A DNA stretch of 6,462 bases from Saprospirales bacterium (lineage in GTDB: Bacteria > Bacteroidota > Bacteroidia > Chitinophagales > JADJOU01), in the NCBI GenBank assembly GCA_947461165.1, contig CANHJR010000076.1:1-6462 (forward strand), read 5' to 3'. Positions 1 to 5,628 of this stretch are shown piece by piece (the stretch's first letter is position 1; each line of letters opens with the position of its first letter). A model generated the notes under the pieces. The model had not been told where the DNA came from. It did no database searches and worked only from the letters and a program-made list of their open reading frames with translations. A program made the position numbers and the translations under genes.

Positions 1-1
1 C

Positions 2-55
2 GAGATTAATGCTCCAGAGAATATTGAAGTTATTGAAAAACTACTGGCGCAATAA
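2..55 (+). CDS. 3' end of an upstream gene (partial)
   Basis: Only the last 17 codons are visible, ending in TAA at 53-55, and they read EINAPENIEVIEKLLAQ. The INxPEnIe pattern near a C-terminus resembles the tail of MobA- or KdsB-type nucleotidyltransferases, which often end in IN/D-T-PEDLE followed by a short helix. That is a weak resemblance and not an identification. The stop lies 32 bases before the ATG of the following lipoprotein on the same strand, with no terminator between, so the two genes may be co-transcribed. Confidence 0.55.
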   Translation, partial: EINAPENIEVIEKLLAQ

Positions 56-87
56 TAATTCCTTTGAATTCTCGTTTCAATAGCGCT

Positions 88-1545
88 ATGAATGACAAAT
101 TGGAATGTATAGGCTGGTGGAAATGTTTTTTGATTCTTCTTTGTTCCATCATGATCTTCATGGGTTGTGCCAAAGATGAATTAGATAGTAGTTCTCAGCG
201 AATTTTAAAGTTTGGAACAGACACTGTCACCTTCGACACGGTCTTTCAGACCATAGGCTCTGCCACGAGATCTGTGCGAATTTATAATCCAAGCTCCAAG
301 TCGATTGTTCTCTCCAAGGTTTACCTCAATCAAGGGTCTGTCTCTCAATATCGATTCAATATCGATGGTTCTCCGTCGCCTATTGCTCAGAACATTACCA
401 TTCTGCCTCAAGATAGTGCCTGGATTTTCATAGAAGTTACGATAAATCCGCACATAAACTCACTTGTGGTTCAGGATTCTTTGGTCATCGAATCGAATGG
501 CGGACGGCAGGTTATCATTCTCCATGCATACGGCCAAAATGCCTACTACCACCGCGGTGAAATCATCAATTCAAACACGACATGGCTAAATGACAAACCG
601 CATGTCATTCTATCACAAAATACGAGCTCGGGATTTGTCCCAGGTGTTATCATACCAAGTGGTCGCACACTCACGATAGCTGCTGGGTGCAGTTTGCACT
701 TTGGAAGCAACGCCGGTCTCCTAGTTCAGGGAAATCTCAGAAGTCTAGGAACGGCATCAAGCAAAATCAAAATGCGAGGATTGAGACTCGAAAAACAATA
801 TCTGAAAGCAGCAGGACAGTGGCTAGGTATCCTGATAGAACGAAAAAGCACAAACAATCTCATTGAGTATACATCCATTGATGAGACGGCATTTGGCATT
901 TGGATGGGATTTCAAGCGACGACAAATTATGCGGCTATGACCGATGCATCCCGTGCCAGTCTGATACTTCGCAATTCGAGTATCAAAAATGGATACTACT
1001 GGACGCTGCGCAGTCTCAACAATGAAATCAGAGTTGAAAATTGCGAGTTTTATACTGCTACCGACTACCTAGCGCAGTTGTATCTAGGCGGTAATTATAC
1101 GTTTGTAAATTCCACATTTTTCAATATTCAATCCAAAGATCAAAAAGGCTTGCTTGCTATGTCCAATCAGATTTACGATGACGTGTCCAAAAGCAAATTC
1201 AAAAACAAGCTGACTTTAGCAAAATTTGAAAACTGTATATTCCAAACGAACGTCGATGAAGCTATCAGTATCGCTCTAGACACGACCATAAATCAAATGA
1301 GTGATTACCTTTTTCAAAACAGTATCTACACATCAAAATCAAATTTTAGCAATGCAAGTTTCGTTGACTGTATCCGAAATCAAGATGCAAAATTCACGTC
1401 AACAACCATAGATAAAGAAAACCTAAAACCAATAACTGGCTCTCCAGCTATTGACAAAGGAAAGTCAAACGCGCTAACCAATGATATCAATGGAGATGCT
1501 CGTCCAAAAGGCGGACAAGTCGATATCGGGGCTTATGAATTTTAA
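88..1545 (+). CDS. Surface lipoprotein with Ig-like N-terminal region and predicted parallel beta-helix
   Basis: A 485-residue protein if it starts at ATG 88. An in-frame TTG at 64 would add 8 residues, but ATG is preferred because the signal peptide then begins normally. Residues 12-26 are hydrophobic and end in the lipobox FMGC with Cys27, so signal peptidase II should cleave there. The residues after the cysteine, AKDE, fit the K-(D/E)2 lipoprotein export signal of Bacteroidota, suggesting an outer-surface location. Residues about 40-150 contain a beta-rich DTVTFDTVF...TRSVRIYNP segment like the Ig-like domains seen in Bacteroidota surface proteins. Residues about 160-450 have alternating hydrophobic strands and Asn-rich turns typical of right-handed beta-helices (for example IEYTSIDETAFGIWMG). 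The last 20 residues carry the D-x-x-G-D-A-R-x-x-G-x-x-D-I-G-A-Y-E signature of choice-of-anchor Q proteins. No catalytic motif is recognisable. Glycan binding or adhesion is possible but unproven. Confidence 0.85.
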   Translation: MNDKLECIGWWKCFLILLCSIMIFMGCAKDELDSSSQRILKFGTDTVTFDTVFQTIGSATRSVRIYNPSSKSIVLSKVYLNQGSVSQYRFNIDGSPSPIAQNITILPQDSAWIFIEVTINPHINSLVVQDSLVIESNGGRQVIILHAYGQNAYYHRGEIINSNTTWLNDKPHVILSQNTSSGFVPGVIIPSGRTLTIAAGCSLHFGSNAGLLVQGNLRSLGTASSKIKMRGLRLEKQYLKAAGQWLGILIERKSTNNLIEYTSIDETAFGIWMGFQATTNYAAMTDASRASLILRNSSIKNGYYWTLRSLNNEIRVENCEFYTATDYLAQLYLGGNYTFVNSTFFNIQSKDQKGLLAMSNQIYDDVSKSKFKNKLTLAKFENCIFQTNVDEAISIALDTTINQMSDYLFQNSIYTSKSNFSNASFVDCIRNQDAKFTSTTIDKENLKPITGSPAIDKGKSNALTNDINGDARPKGGQVDIGAYEF

Positions 1546-1562
1546 AACAAATTATATAACGA

Positions 1563-1925
1563 CTACTCTGATGAGGAATCAAATTTTTCAAGCTTCTTTT
1601 CGCAGAGATAGAGCATAATCACTAAGCCAATCACCATCAGAACCAACTGCATAGGAATAATAGAGTCAAAAGGAAAACCTAGATATATGGCTGTCATAGA
1701 AATAGCTATCAAACTCGATCCAAGGTAGTAGGCAAACGCCATCATCATACCCGCAGACATAGACTGAGCATAATCCCAATTTTTCTGAGACTTCATACTT
1801 CTAGTTGTTCGATAGCCATAGAGTGAGTTGACACTTTTGGGCGGATATTTCGATTGATACCATCCGATTGATAGAAATATAAGAAACAATAAAAACGGCA
1901 ATAAAAACAAAATTTGATTCTCCAT
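1563..1925 (-). CDS. SdpI-family small membrane protein
   Basis: A 120-residue membrane protein if the start is the ATG at 1925-1923. The frame stays open to an ATG at 2006, but those extra 27 residues do not resemble the family start. Hydrophobic segments lie at about 5-22, 60-82 and 88-108. Between the first two is the family signature YGYRTTRSMKSQKNWDYAQ (residues 36-54), which matches the G-Y-R-T-x-R-S...W...A motif of SdpI (PF13630). Bacillus SdpI is the immunity protein against the toxin SdpC, and is longer with two such units. This protein is a single-unit short form common in Bacteroidota, and no SdpC-like toxin is visible here. Its role is therefore unknown. The gene converges on the lipoprotein with a gap of only 17 bases. 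Confidence 0.8.
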   Translation of the reverse strand: MENQILFLLPFLLFLIFLSIGWYQSKYPPKSVNSLYGYRTTRSMKSQKNWDYAQSMSAGMMMAFAYYLGSSLIAISMTAIYLGFPFDSIIPMQLVLMVIGLVIMLYLCEKKLEKFDSSSE

Positions 1926-2084
1926 AACCAATAGTCTCATTTGATTGATTTTATAAACAATCAGATATACAATTTGGTTCGAGAGCATATGATTTATATC
2001 TTTCAATCCGCTTATGATGGGTTGTAATCGTTAAAGATTTTACATACGTCGTATATGGAGTTCGATAGTTTCAAAAGAAAATAA

Positions 2085-2207
2085 TTTATAGTTGTACAGA
2101 TGAGCACAGTGTTATGATGTGATGAGCGCAAAATGACAGATTTATTGTCACAAAGACGTAATCAGAGACTGCGATAAACAGCGTTTTTCTCTCTGTCCAA
2201 CTATAAA
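2085..2207. mobile_element. MITE-like 123-bp segment with 16-bp imperfect terminal inverted repeats
   Basis: Bases 2085-2100 read TTTATAGTTGTACAGA. The reverse complement of 2192-2207 reads TTTATAGTTGGACAGA. They differ at one position of 16, and both arms lie at the outer ends of the segment. The inside has no open frame of note. Non-coding DNA bounded by long inverted repeats is how miniature inverted-repeat elements and insertion-sequence relics look. The outer bases include TA on both sides, which is compatible with a TA target duplication but too short to prove one. The alternative is a long stem-loop in a transcript, with 91 bases between the arms. No second copy is in the window. Confidence 0.4.
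2134..2150. promoter_or_regulatory. Palindrome, possible operator
   Basis: TGACA (2134-2138) and TGTCA (2146-2150) form a perfect 5-bp inverted repeat around a 7-base spacer. The size and spacing would suit a dimeric DNA-binding protein. It lies near the middle of the 2085-2207 segment, so it may instead be part of that element's fold. Five-base arms arise easily by chance. Confidence 0.2.
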
Positions 2208-2215
2208 AAATTGCA

Positions 2216-2223
2216 TAAATTTG
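2216..2223 (+). promoter_or_regulatory. Candidate -7 box for the FISUMP gene
   Basis: TAAATTTG matches the Bacteroidota -7 consensus TAnnTTTG exactly. No clear -33 TTG is found at 17-23 bases upstream. Transcription from it would give a leader of roughly 100 bases before ATG 2329. It sits just outside the right inverted repeat of the 2085-2207 segment. Confidence 0.35.
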
Positions 2224-2328
2224 TTTTTTGTTAACCTTGTTGTAAAAAACACACTAAAGGGTTAAGAAGCAAATCAAGGCGGTCTCCGAAAAGCCAAAAT
2301 AGAGTAGGAAATATTTAAAACAATTGAA

Positions 2329-2988
2329 ATGAAAAGATATATCATTCGAACCTGCATCGTTTTTACAACTTTATTTTCTTTATCAGGTTTAAAAATAGAT
2401 ACCAAAGAAGCCAAAATTGGGAATCAAACTTGGACGAATTCAAATCTGAATGTTTCAAAATTTAGAAATGGAGAAGCAATACCGCAAGCAAAAACATTTG
2501 AGGAATGGGAAAGAGCTTGTAGATATGGAAAACCTGCTTGGTGTTATCTTGGAAATGAAGCATCAAATGGCGAGGTTTTCGGAAAGCTATATAACTGGTA
2601 TGCCGTAAATGATCCAAGGGGATTAGCTCCCAAGGGATGGCATATTCCCTCAAAAAAAGAATGGACTGAAATGATAGATTTTTTGGGAGGCTATGAAATG
2701 GCTGGCAATAAGTTGAAAGCTGATCGAGAATGGACAGAAAGTCAATATGGAAATGGAACCAATGAGTTTGGTTTTAATGCTTTACCAGGTGGAGGAAGAT
2801 CATGTGATGGTAGATTCTTTAATGAAAACGATCGCAACGAAGGTAATTGGTGGTGTAGCTCGGATTGTTCCTCAAAAGGAGCTGATTATAAGTCTTTGAC
2901 CTATGGAAGTGATTGGGTTACCGGTAATTATGGTGGAATAGATAAAGGTAGCGGCTGTTCAGTTCGTTGTGTGAAAAATTCAAAATAA
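2329..2988 (+). CDS. Secreted FISUMP-domain protein, cysteine-rich
   Basis: A 219-residue protein starting at ATG 2329. The upstream stretch is A-rich with no Shine-Dalgarno sequence, as is usual in this phylum. Residues 1-20 form a basic-then-hydrophobic signal peptide with no lipobox cysteine. Residues about 29-217 form one Fibrobacter succinogenes major paralogous domain (FISUMP, TIGR02145/PF09603). The start is KIGNQTWTNSNLNV, the middle has GKLYNWYAVNDPRGLAPKGW and HIPSKKEW, then FGFNALPGGGR, and the end is SVRCVKN. The domain's function is unknown; it resembles C-type-lectin-like or formylglycine-enzyme-like folds in extracellular proteins. Cysteines at 64, 72, 159, 176, 180, 210 and 214 exceed what I recall for this domain. 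WCSS and GCSVRC stand where WSST and GFSVRC are usual, which hints at extra disulfides. It appears to be a single-gene unit. Confidence 0.85.
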   Translation: MKRYIIRTCIVFTTLFSLSGLKIDTKEAKIGNQTWTNSNLNVSKFRNGEAIPQAKTFEEWERACRYGKPAWCYLGNEASNGEVFGKLYNWYAVNDPRGLAPKGWHIPSKKEWTEMIDFLGGYEMAGNKLKADREWTESQYGNGTNEFGFNALPGGGRSCDGRFFNENDRNEGNWWCSSDCSSKGADYKSLTYGSDWVTGNYGGIDKGSGCSVRCVKNSK

Positions 2989-3004
2989 AACGTTAATTTC
3001 AATC

Positions 3005-3047
3005 CATATCGTCCTCGTTTGAGCATAGCGGGAACGAGGATGGTATG
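3005..3047. repeat. REP-like palindrome, 15-bp stem
   Basis: CATATCGTCCTCGTT (3005-3019) pairs along its whole length with AACGAGGATGGTATG (3033-3047) in plus-strand RNA, using two G-U pairs, around the 13-base loop TGAGCATAGCGGG. Neither strand has a T-run after the stem, so it is not a classical rho-independent terminator. An extragenic GC-richer hairpin in an AT-rich gap between convergent genes looks like a REP element of the kind mobilised by REP-associated tyrosine transposases. It could also stabilise the 3' end of the FISUMP mRNA. Confidence 0.55.
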
Positions 3048-3159
3048 AAGATGAAGTCAAAAAAGAAATGTGTTTAATATTTGTAGAAAATAATAACATT
3101 GTGATTTAAGAATATATCACCACTATTTTTTAATCTCAAGTTGCTATAAGAGTGATTTT

Positions 3160-3594
3160 TTAAAAATTACCAACTCTTGTCAAATAGCTCGAATTCAATT
3201 CGTTTTTGAGAACCAAGCCTTGGAGTGATTTTTTCATCGAAGCTATTGAATTTTCAAGAGCAGTTGTATTTAAGCTATATAGGCTAAACTGATATCCTTC
3301 TTTGATGAAGGCAATCATGAGCTCCGCTTCCATTTCTGGAAGTTCGTAGGTTTTGGAGAATTCTCTTATGGCCGCTTTTGCCTTGCCTATTTTTGCTCTT
3401 CGCCCTCGTTTTGGATTCATATAATCTGCCACAATCGTCTGATACTTTTCCAATAGCTTCTCTTCATCTGGGTTCAAGAAAAACTCCAAATATTCCTTAA
3501 TTAGCTTGTTTTTTCCGTATAAACTGCAAACAAGATCCTCTAAGGAGTCTTTTGGAAAGGTTTTAAGTTCTTTTTTGAGTAAGGCTAAGGACAT
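3160..3594 (-). CDS. DUF6155-like hypothetical protein
   Basis: A 144-residue soluble, mainly helical protein with no signal peptide or membrane segment. The start at ATG 3594 gives MSLALLKKELKTFPKDSLEDLV, which resembles the typical opening of DUF6155 proteins (a short helix, then LKxLPKEQLE). Further matches to my memory of that family are an aromatic segment followed by NPDEEKLLEKY (residues 41-51) and a basic NPKRGRRAKIGKAKAAI stretch (60-76). The family assignment rests on recall of the pattern and not on a search. No function is known, and the basic patch could contact nucleic acid, which is speculation. The gene lies downstream of mdh on the same strand but behind mdh's terminator, so it probably has its own promoter. 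Confidence 0.75.
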   Translation of the reverse strand: MSLALLKKELKTFPKDSLEDLVCSLYGKNKLIKEYLEFFLNPDEEKLLEKYQTIVADYMNPKRGRRAKIGKAKAAIREFSKTYELPEMEAELMIAFIKEGYQFSLYSLNTTALENSIASMKKSLQGLVLKNELNSSYLTRVGNF

Positions 3595-3599
3595 TGTTT

Positions 3600-3607
3600 C
3601 AAAACTA
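3600..3607 (-). promoter_or_regulatory. Candidate -7 box for the DUF6155-like gene
   Basis: Read on the minus strand this is TAGTTTTG, an exact match to TAnnTTTG. It ends only 5 bases before the ATG, so transcription starting a few bases downstream would give an almost leaderless mRNA. No clear TTG lies at the -33 distance, which falls in the mdh terminator's T-tract. Chance is a real alternative. Confidence 0.25.
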
Positions 3608-3623
3608 TGGAGATTCTTAAACT

Positions 3624-3663
3624 AAAAAATTCCGCACTCTTGAAATGAAGAATGCGGAATTTT
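3624..3663 (-). terminator. Rho-independent terminator of mdh
   Basis: On the minus strand, AAAATTCCGCATTCTT (3663-3648) pairs with 3641-3626 as a 16-bp stem that includes one U-G wobble, around a 6-base loop. The stem runs directly into a T-run (six Ts, 3629-3624). The single mismatched position pairs only in minus-strand RNA, which supports use in the mdh direction. It begins 19 bases after the mdh stop codon. Confidence 0.85.
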
Positions 3664-3682
3664 CAAAATGGAATAAAATTTC

Positions 3683-4618
3683 TTAGATTGATAATGTTGC
3701 AAGGACGCTATTCATAGATCGAACAGCTTCGGCAGATTTTGCAAATAAAGCTTTCTCATCGTCATTGAGATCCAGTTCAATGATTTTTTCCCAACCATTC
3801 TTACCGATGACAACGGGCACACCTAGACAGATATCGTTTTGACCATATTCTCCTTCTAGACTCACACAACAAGGGAATACTTTCTTTTCATTTCTCACAA
3901 TAGATTCAACTAGTACAGCACCTGCAGCACCTGGAGCATACCAGGCAGATGTACCGAGCATTGCAGTCAAGGTAGCACCTCCGACCATCGTATCGGCAGA
4001 AACCTGAGCAGCTGTCTCAGAAGATAAGACCTTCGATACAGGAACTCCCTGGTAAGTAGCCAATCGAGTCAATGGTATCATCGTCGTATCGCCATGTCCA
4101 CCAATAACAGTAGCTTGAAGGTCACCTTGTGAGCAACCAATCGCCTTTTGTAAATAGGTTTTGAATCGAGAGCTATCCAGTATTCCTCCCATACCAATGA
4201 TTCTATTTTTTGGTAAGCCCGAAGACTGAAGTGCCAAGTAGGTCATCGTATCCATTGGGTTTGAAATGACAACGATGATCACCTCTGGTGAATATTTCAA
4301 TAAGTTTTCTGTTACGCCTTTGACGATTCCGGCATTGATACCAATCAGTTCCTCGCGCGTCATACCTGGTTTTCTTGGAATTCCAGAAGTGATAACCGCT
4401 ACCGATGATCCAGCAGTTTTACTATAATCATTGGTACTGCCTATGACCTTGGTGTCAAATCCTAGCAAAGATGCTGTCTGAGTCATATCCAATGCCTTGC
4501 CTTCGGCGAAACCTTCTTTGATATCGAGCAAAACCAACTCCTCACAGAGTTCTTTTCTCATAATATTGTCTGCACATGTTGCGCCTACTGCTCCTGCGCC
4601 TACTACTGTTATTTTCAT
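3683..4618 (-). CDS. mdh: Malate dehydrogenase, NAD-dependent (LDH-like type)
   Basis: A 311-residue cytoplasmic enzyme that interconverts malate and oxaloacetate with NAD+/NADH in the TCA cycle; the length is normal for the family. The Rossmann motif GAGAVG is at residues 7-12, and Asp32 (LLDIKEG) is placed to select NAD over NADP. The mobile loop IPRKPGMTR carries the substrate-binding Arg82 and Arg88. Arg at position 82, where lactate dehydrogenases have Gln, marks malate specificity. Asn120 (SNP), Asp148 and Arg151 (LDSSRF) and the catalytic His175 in GGHGD complete the active site. The start at ATG 4618 gives a standard N-terminus with nothing missing. It is divergent from coaD and is followed by its own terminator, so it is probably transcribed alone. 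Confidence 0.97.
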   Translation of the reverse strand: MKITVVGAGAVGATCADNIMRKELCEELVLLDIKEGFAEGKALDMTQTASLLGFDTKVIGSTNDYSKTAGSSVAVITSGIPRKPGMTREELIGINAGIVKGVTENLLKYSPEVIIVVISNPMDTMTYLALQSSGLPKNRIIGMGGILDSSRFKTYLQKAIGCSQGDLQATVIGGHGDTTMIPLTRLATYQGVPVSKVLSSETAAQVSADTMVGGATLTAMLGTSAWYAPGAAGAVLVESIVRNEKKVFPCCVSLEGEYGQNDICLGVPVVIGKNGWEKIIELDLNDDEKALFAKSAEAVRSMNSVLATLSI

Positions 4619-4621
4619 TGT

Positions 4622-4654
4622 AAAATCTATTTTGTAATTATTTGAGGGTGCAAA
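4622..4654 (-). promoter_or_regulatory. Candidate mdh promoter
   Basis: On the minus strand a TTTG (4654-4651) is followed after 21 bases by TAGATTTT (4629-4622), which matches 7 of 8 positions of the -7 box. The box ends 3 bases before ATG 4618, so the transcript would start at or very near the start codon. The TTTG is also the outer part of an imperfect 18-base palindrome (4651-4668, CAAATTTCGGAAAGTTTG). Confidence 0.3.
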
Positions 4655-4664
4655 TTTCGGAAAG

Positions 4665-4691
4665 TTTGAATTGAAAGGGGCATTAATTTTG
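4665..4691 (+). promoter_or_regulatory. Candidate coaD promoter
   Basis: TAATTTTG at 4684-4691 matches the -7 consensus exactly. TTTG at 4665-4668 lies 15 bases upstream, slightly shorter than the usual spacing. It would leave a leader of almost 200 bases before coaD, in which I saw no riboswitch-like structure, only an 8-bp inverted repeat (ATTTACAG at 4800-4807 with CTGTAAAT at 4855-4862). A nearer but inexact box, TACATTTA at 4844-4851, is an alternative. Confidence 0.3.
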
Positions 4692-4887
4692 ATAAAAAGT
4701 ATGACATAACAGAATAGAAGTTATAATACTGAGAGCAATCCAACGCCTAAGATAATGATAGAACCATGCCAATAGTCAGCAATCTTATAAGTAAAGATGA
4801 TTTACAGCTACAAAAATTATAGATTACAAAAAAACAGTTGTATTACATTTAACCCTGTAAATAGATAAGAAATTTAAATATAAATAC

Positions 4888-5355
4888 ATGAAAACAGCCA
4901 TATTTCCGGGTTCATTTGATCCAATAACCATCGGGCATGTCGATATTGTCAAGAGAAGTATACCGCTATTTGATCGCATAATAGTGGCTATTGGTGTCAA
5001 TACCCAAAAGAAATATTTGTTTGATCTTGAGCGACGCAAAGCGTGGATTCAAGAGGTTTTTAAAGATTACCCAACGGTCGAGGTCCAAAGCTATAATGGC
5101 CTTACAATCAATTATTGCAAAGAGATTGGCGCCAACTATTTACTTCGTGGTATTCGATCTGCATCTGATTTTGAATACGAAAAAACAATCGCTCATCTGA
5201 ATCATTCGATGGATGCAGAGGTAGAAACTATTTTGATGTTGTCACCACCAGAGTATAGCCATATTTCATCCACCATTGTACGTGAAATCATGCTCGGCGG
5301 TGGCGATGTATCCAAGTTTGTTCCAAAAGAAATTGTTTCCAAGCTAAAAACGTAG
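4888..5355 (+). CDS. coaD: Phosphopantetheine adenylyltransferase
   Basis: A 155-residue cytoplasmic enzyme, close to the 159 residues of E. coli CoaD. It transfers AMP from ATP to 4'-phosphopantetheine to make dephospho-CoA, the penultimate step of coenzyme A synthesis. The nucleotidyltransferase motif GSFDPITIGH (residues 8-17) contains Thr14 and the catalytic His17. Lys42 (QKKYLF) and Arg87/Arg90 in RGIRSASDFEYE are the conserved phosphate- and ATP-contacting residues. YSHISSTIVREI (123-134) is the C-terminal ATP-binding motif, with His125 where Phe or Ala is more usual. The start at ATG 4888 gives the canonical MKTAIFPGSFDP opening. No Shine-Dalgarno sequence precedes it. The gene is divergent from mdh and lies 118 bases before the tRNA gene. 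Confidence 0.97.
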   Translation: MKTAIFPGSFDPITIGHVDIVKRSIPLFDRIIVAIGVNTQKKYLFDLERRKAWIQEVFKDYPTVEVQSYNGLTINYCKEIGANYLLRGIRSASDFEYEKTIAHLNHSMDAEVETILMLSPPEYSHISSTIVREIMLGGGDVSKFVPKEIVSKLKT

Positions 5356-5391
5356 TTTAGGGCTTTCATATTGCCTTCATATTCTCCATAC

Positions 5392-5429
5392 ATAGCTCAT
5401 AAGTCTTTAAATGTTATAGGCTATATTTT
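5392..5429 (+). terminator. Weak candidate terminator after coaD
   Basis: ATAGCTCATAA (5392-5402) can pair with TTATAGGCTAT (5414-5424), leaving two mismatches in the middle of the stem. A short ATTTT follows. The stem is AT-rich and interrupted and the T-tract is short, so termination would be inefficient at best. Confidence 0.22.
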
Positions 5430-5454
5430 CCGTAACGTTTCTATCAAAAATAAT

Positions 5455-5462
5455 TACATTTG
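5455..5462 (+). promoter_or_regulatory. Candidate -7 box for tRNA-Arg
   Basis: TACATTTG matches TAnnTTTG exactly and ends 11 bases before the first base of the mature tRNA, so the primary transcript would carry only a short 5' leader for RNase P. No TTG is present at the usual -33 distance. Confidence 0.5.
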
Positions 5463-5473
5463 CCCCCTGATGA

Positions 5474-5547
5474 GGCTCCGTGGCGCAATTGAATAGCGCA
5501 TCAGATTTCGGCTCTGAGGGTTGGGGGTTTGAATCCCTCCGGGGTCA
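5474..5547 (+). tRNA. tRNA-Arg (anticodon UCG)
   Basis: A full 74-base cloverleaf. The acceptor stem is GGCTCCG (5474-5480) with CGGGGTC (5540-5546), including two G-U pairs, and discriminator A73 at 5547. The D stem is GCGC/GCGC (5483-5486, 5496-5499). The anticodon stem is TCAGA/TCTGA with loop TTTCGGC (5506-5512), giving anticodon TCG at 5508-5510, which reads CGA and related Arg codons. The variable region is GGGTT, and the T stem is GGGGG/CCCTC. A20 (5493) and C35 (5509), the main arginine identity bases, are present. CCA is not encoded. The D-loop has A at position 19 (5492) and the T-loop has T at position 56 (5530), where G and C are nearly universal. Confidence 0.95.
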
Positions 5548-5558
5548 CAAGTAGTTCT

Positions 5559-5608
5559 GAGTTGTAAGTATAGAATTTTTAGTAATTTTGTTCTTACAAC
5601 TCTTTTTT
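5559..5608 (+). terminator. Rho-independent terminator after tRNA-Arg
   Basis: GAGTTGTAAG (5559-5568) pairs perfectly with CTTACAACTC (5593-5602) and is followed by six Ts (5603-5608). It starts 12 bases after the tRNA. The 24-base AT-rich loop is unusually long for a terminator and contains a -7 promoter box. Confidence 0.7.
5562..5590 (+). promoter_or_regulatory. Candidate promoter of the Ca3427-like gene, inside the tRNA terminator
   Basis: TTG at 5562-5564 and TAATTTTG at 5583-5590 are 18 bases apart, which fits the TTG-N17-23-TAnnTTTG form known from Flavobacterium. The -33 element lies in the left stem of the terminator and the -7 box in its loop. A transcript starting near 5594-5597 would contain at most the right arm of the stem, so it could not form the terminator, and would have a leader of about 32-35 bases. 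Confidence 0.5.
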
Positions 5609-5628
5609 AATTCCAAAAAGCGACACCT

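Larger units (their letters stand above)
1926..2328. other. 403-base divergent intergenic region
   Basis: This region separates the minus-strand SdpI-like gene from the plus-strand FISUMP gene. It contains a 123-bp inverted-repeat-bounded segment (2085-2207), a small palindrome within it (2134-2150) and one exact -7 box (2216-2223). I saw no protein-coding frame beyond very short ones (for example a 14-codon frame starting at ATG 2133) and no recognisable RNA gene. No exact -7 box was found for the SdpI-like gene on the minus strand. Confidence 0.7.

Noticed and set aside
64..87. In-frame TTG at 64 as start of the lipoprotein
   Set aside because: ATG 88 gives a normal-length signal peptide. 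TTG would only add eight polar residues before it, and no ribosome binding signal favours it.
1926..2006. Longer SdpI-like protein starting at ATG 2006
   Set aside because: The extra 27 residues lie outside the family pattern, and the ATG at 1925 begins directly before the first membrane segment.
2044..2054. Small palindrome ATACGTCGTAT
   Set aside because: Only 5-bp arms around one base, with mismatches just outside. Such palindromes are expected by chance.
3101..3136. GTGAT/ATCAC hairpin followed by T6 as a terminator for the FISUMP gene
   Set aside because: The 5-bp stem with a 10-base AT loop is too weak, and the T-run starts several bases after the stem.
4800..4862. 8-bp inverted repeat ATTTACAG/CTGTAAAT before coaD as a leader structure
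   Set aside because: The arms are 47 bases apart and AT-rich, with no supporting inner structure.
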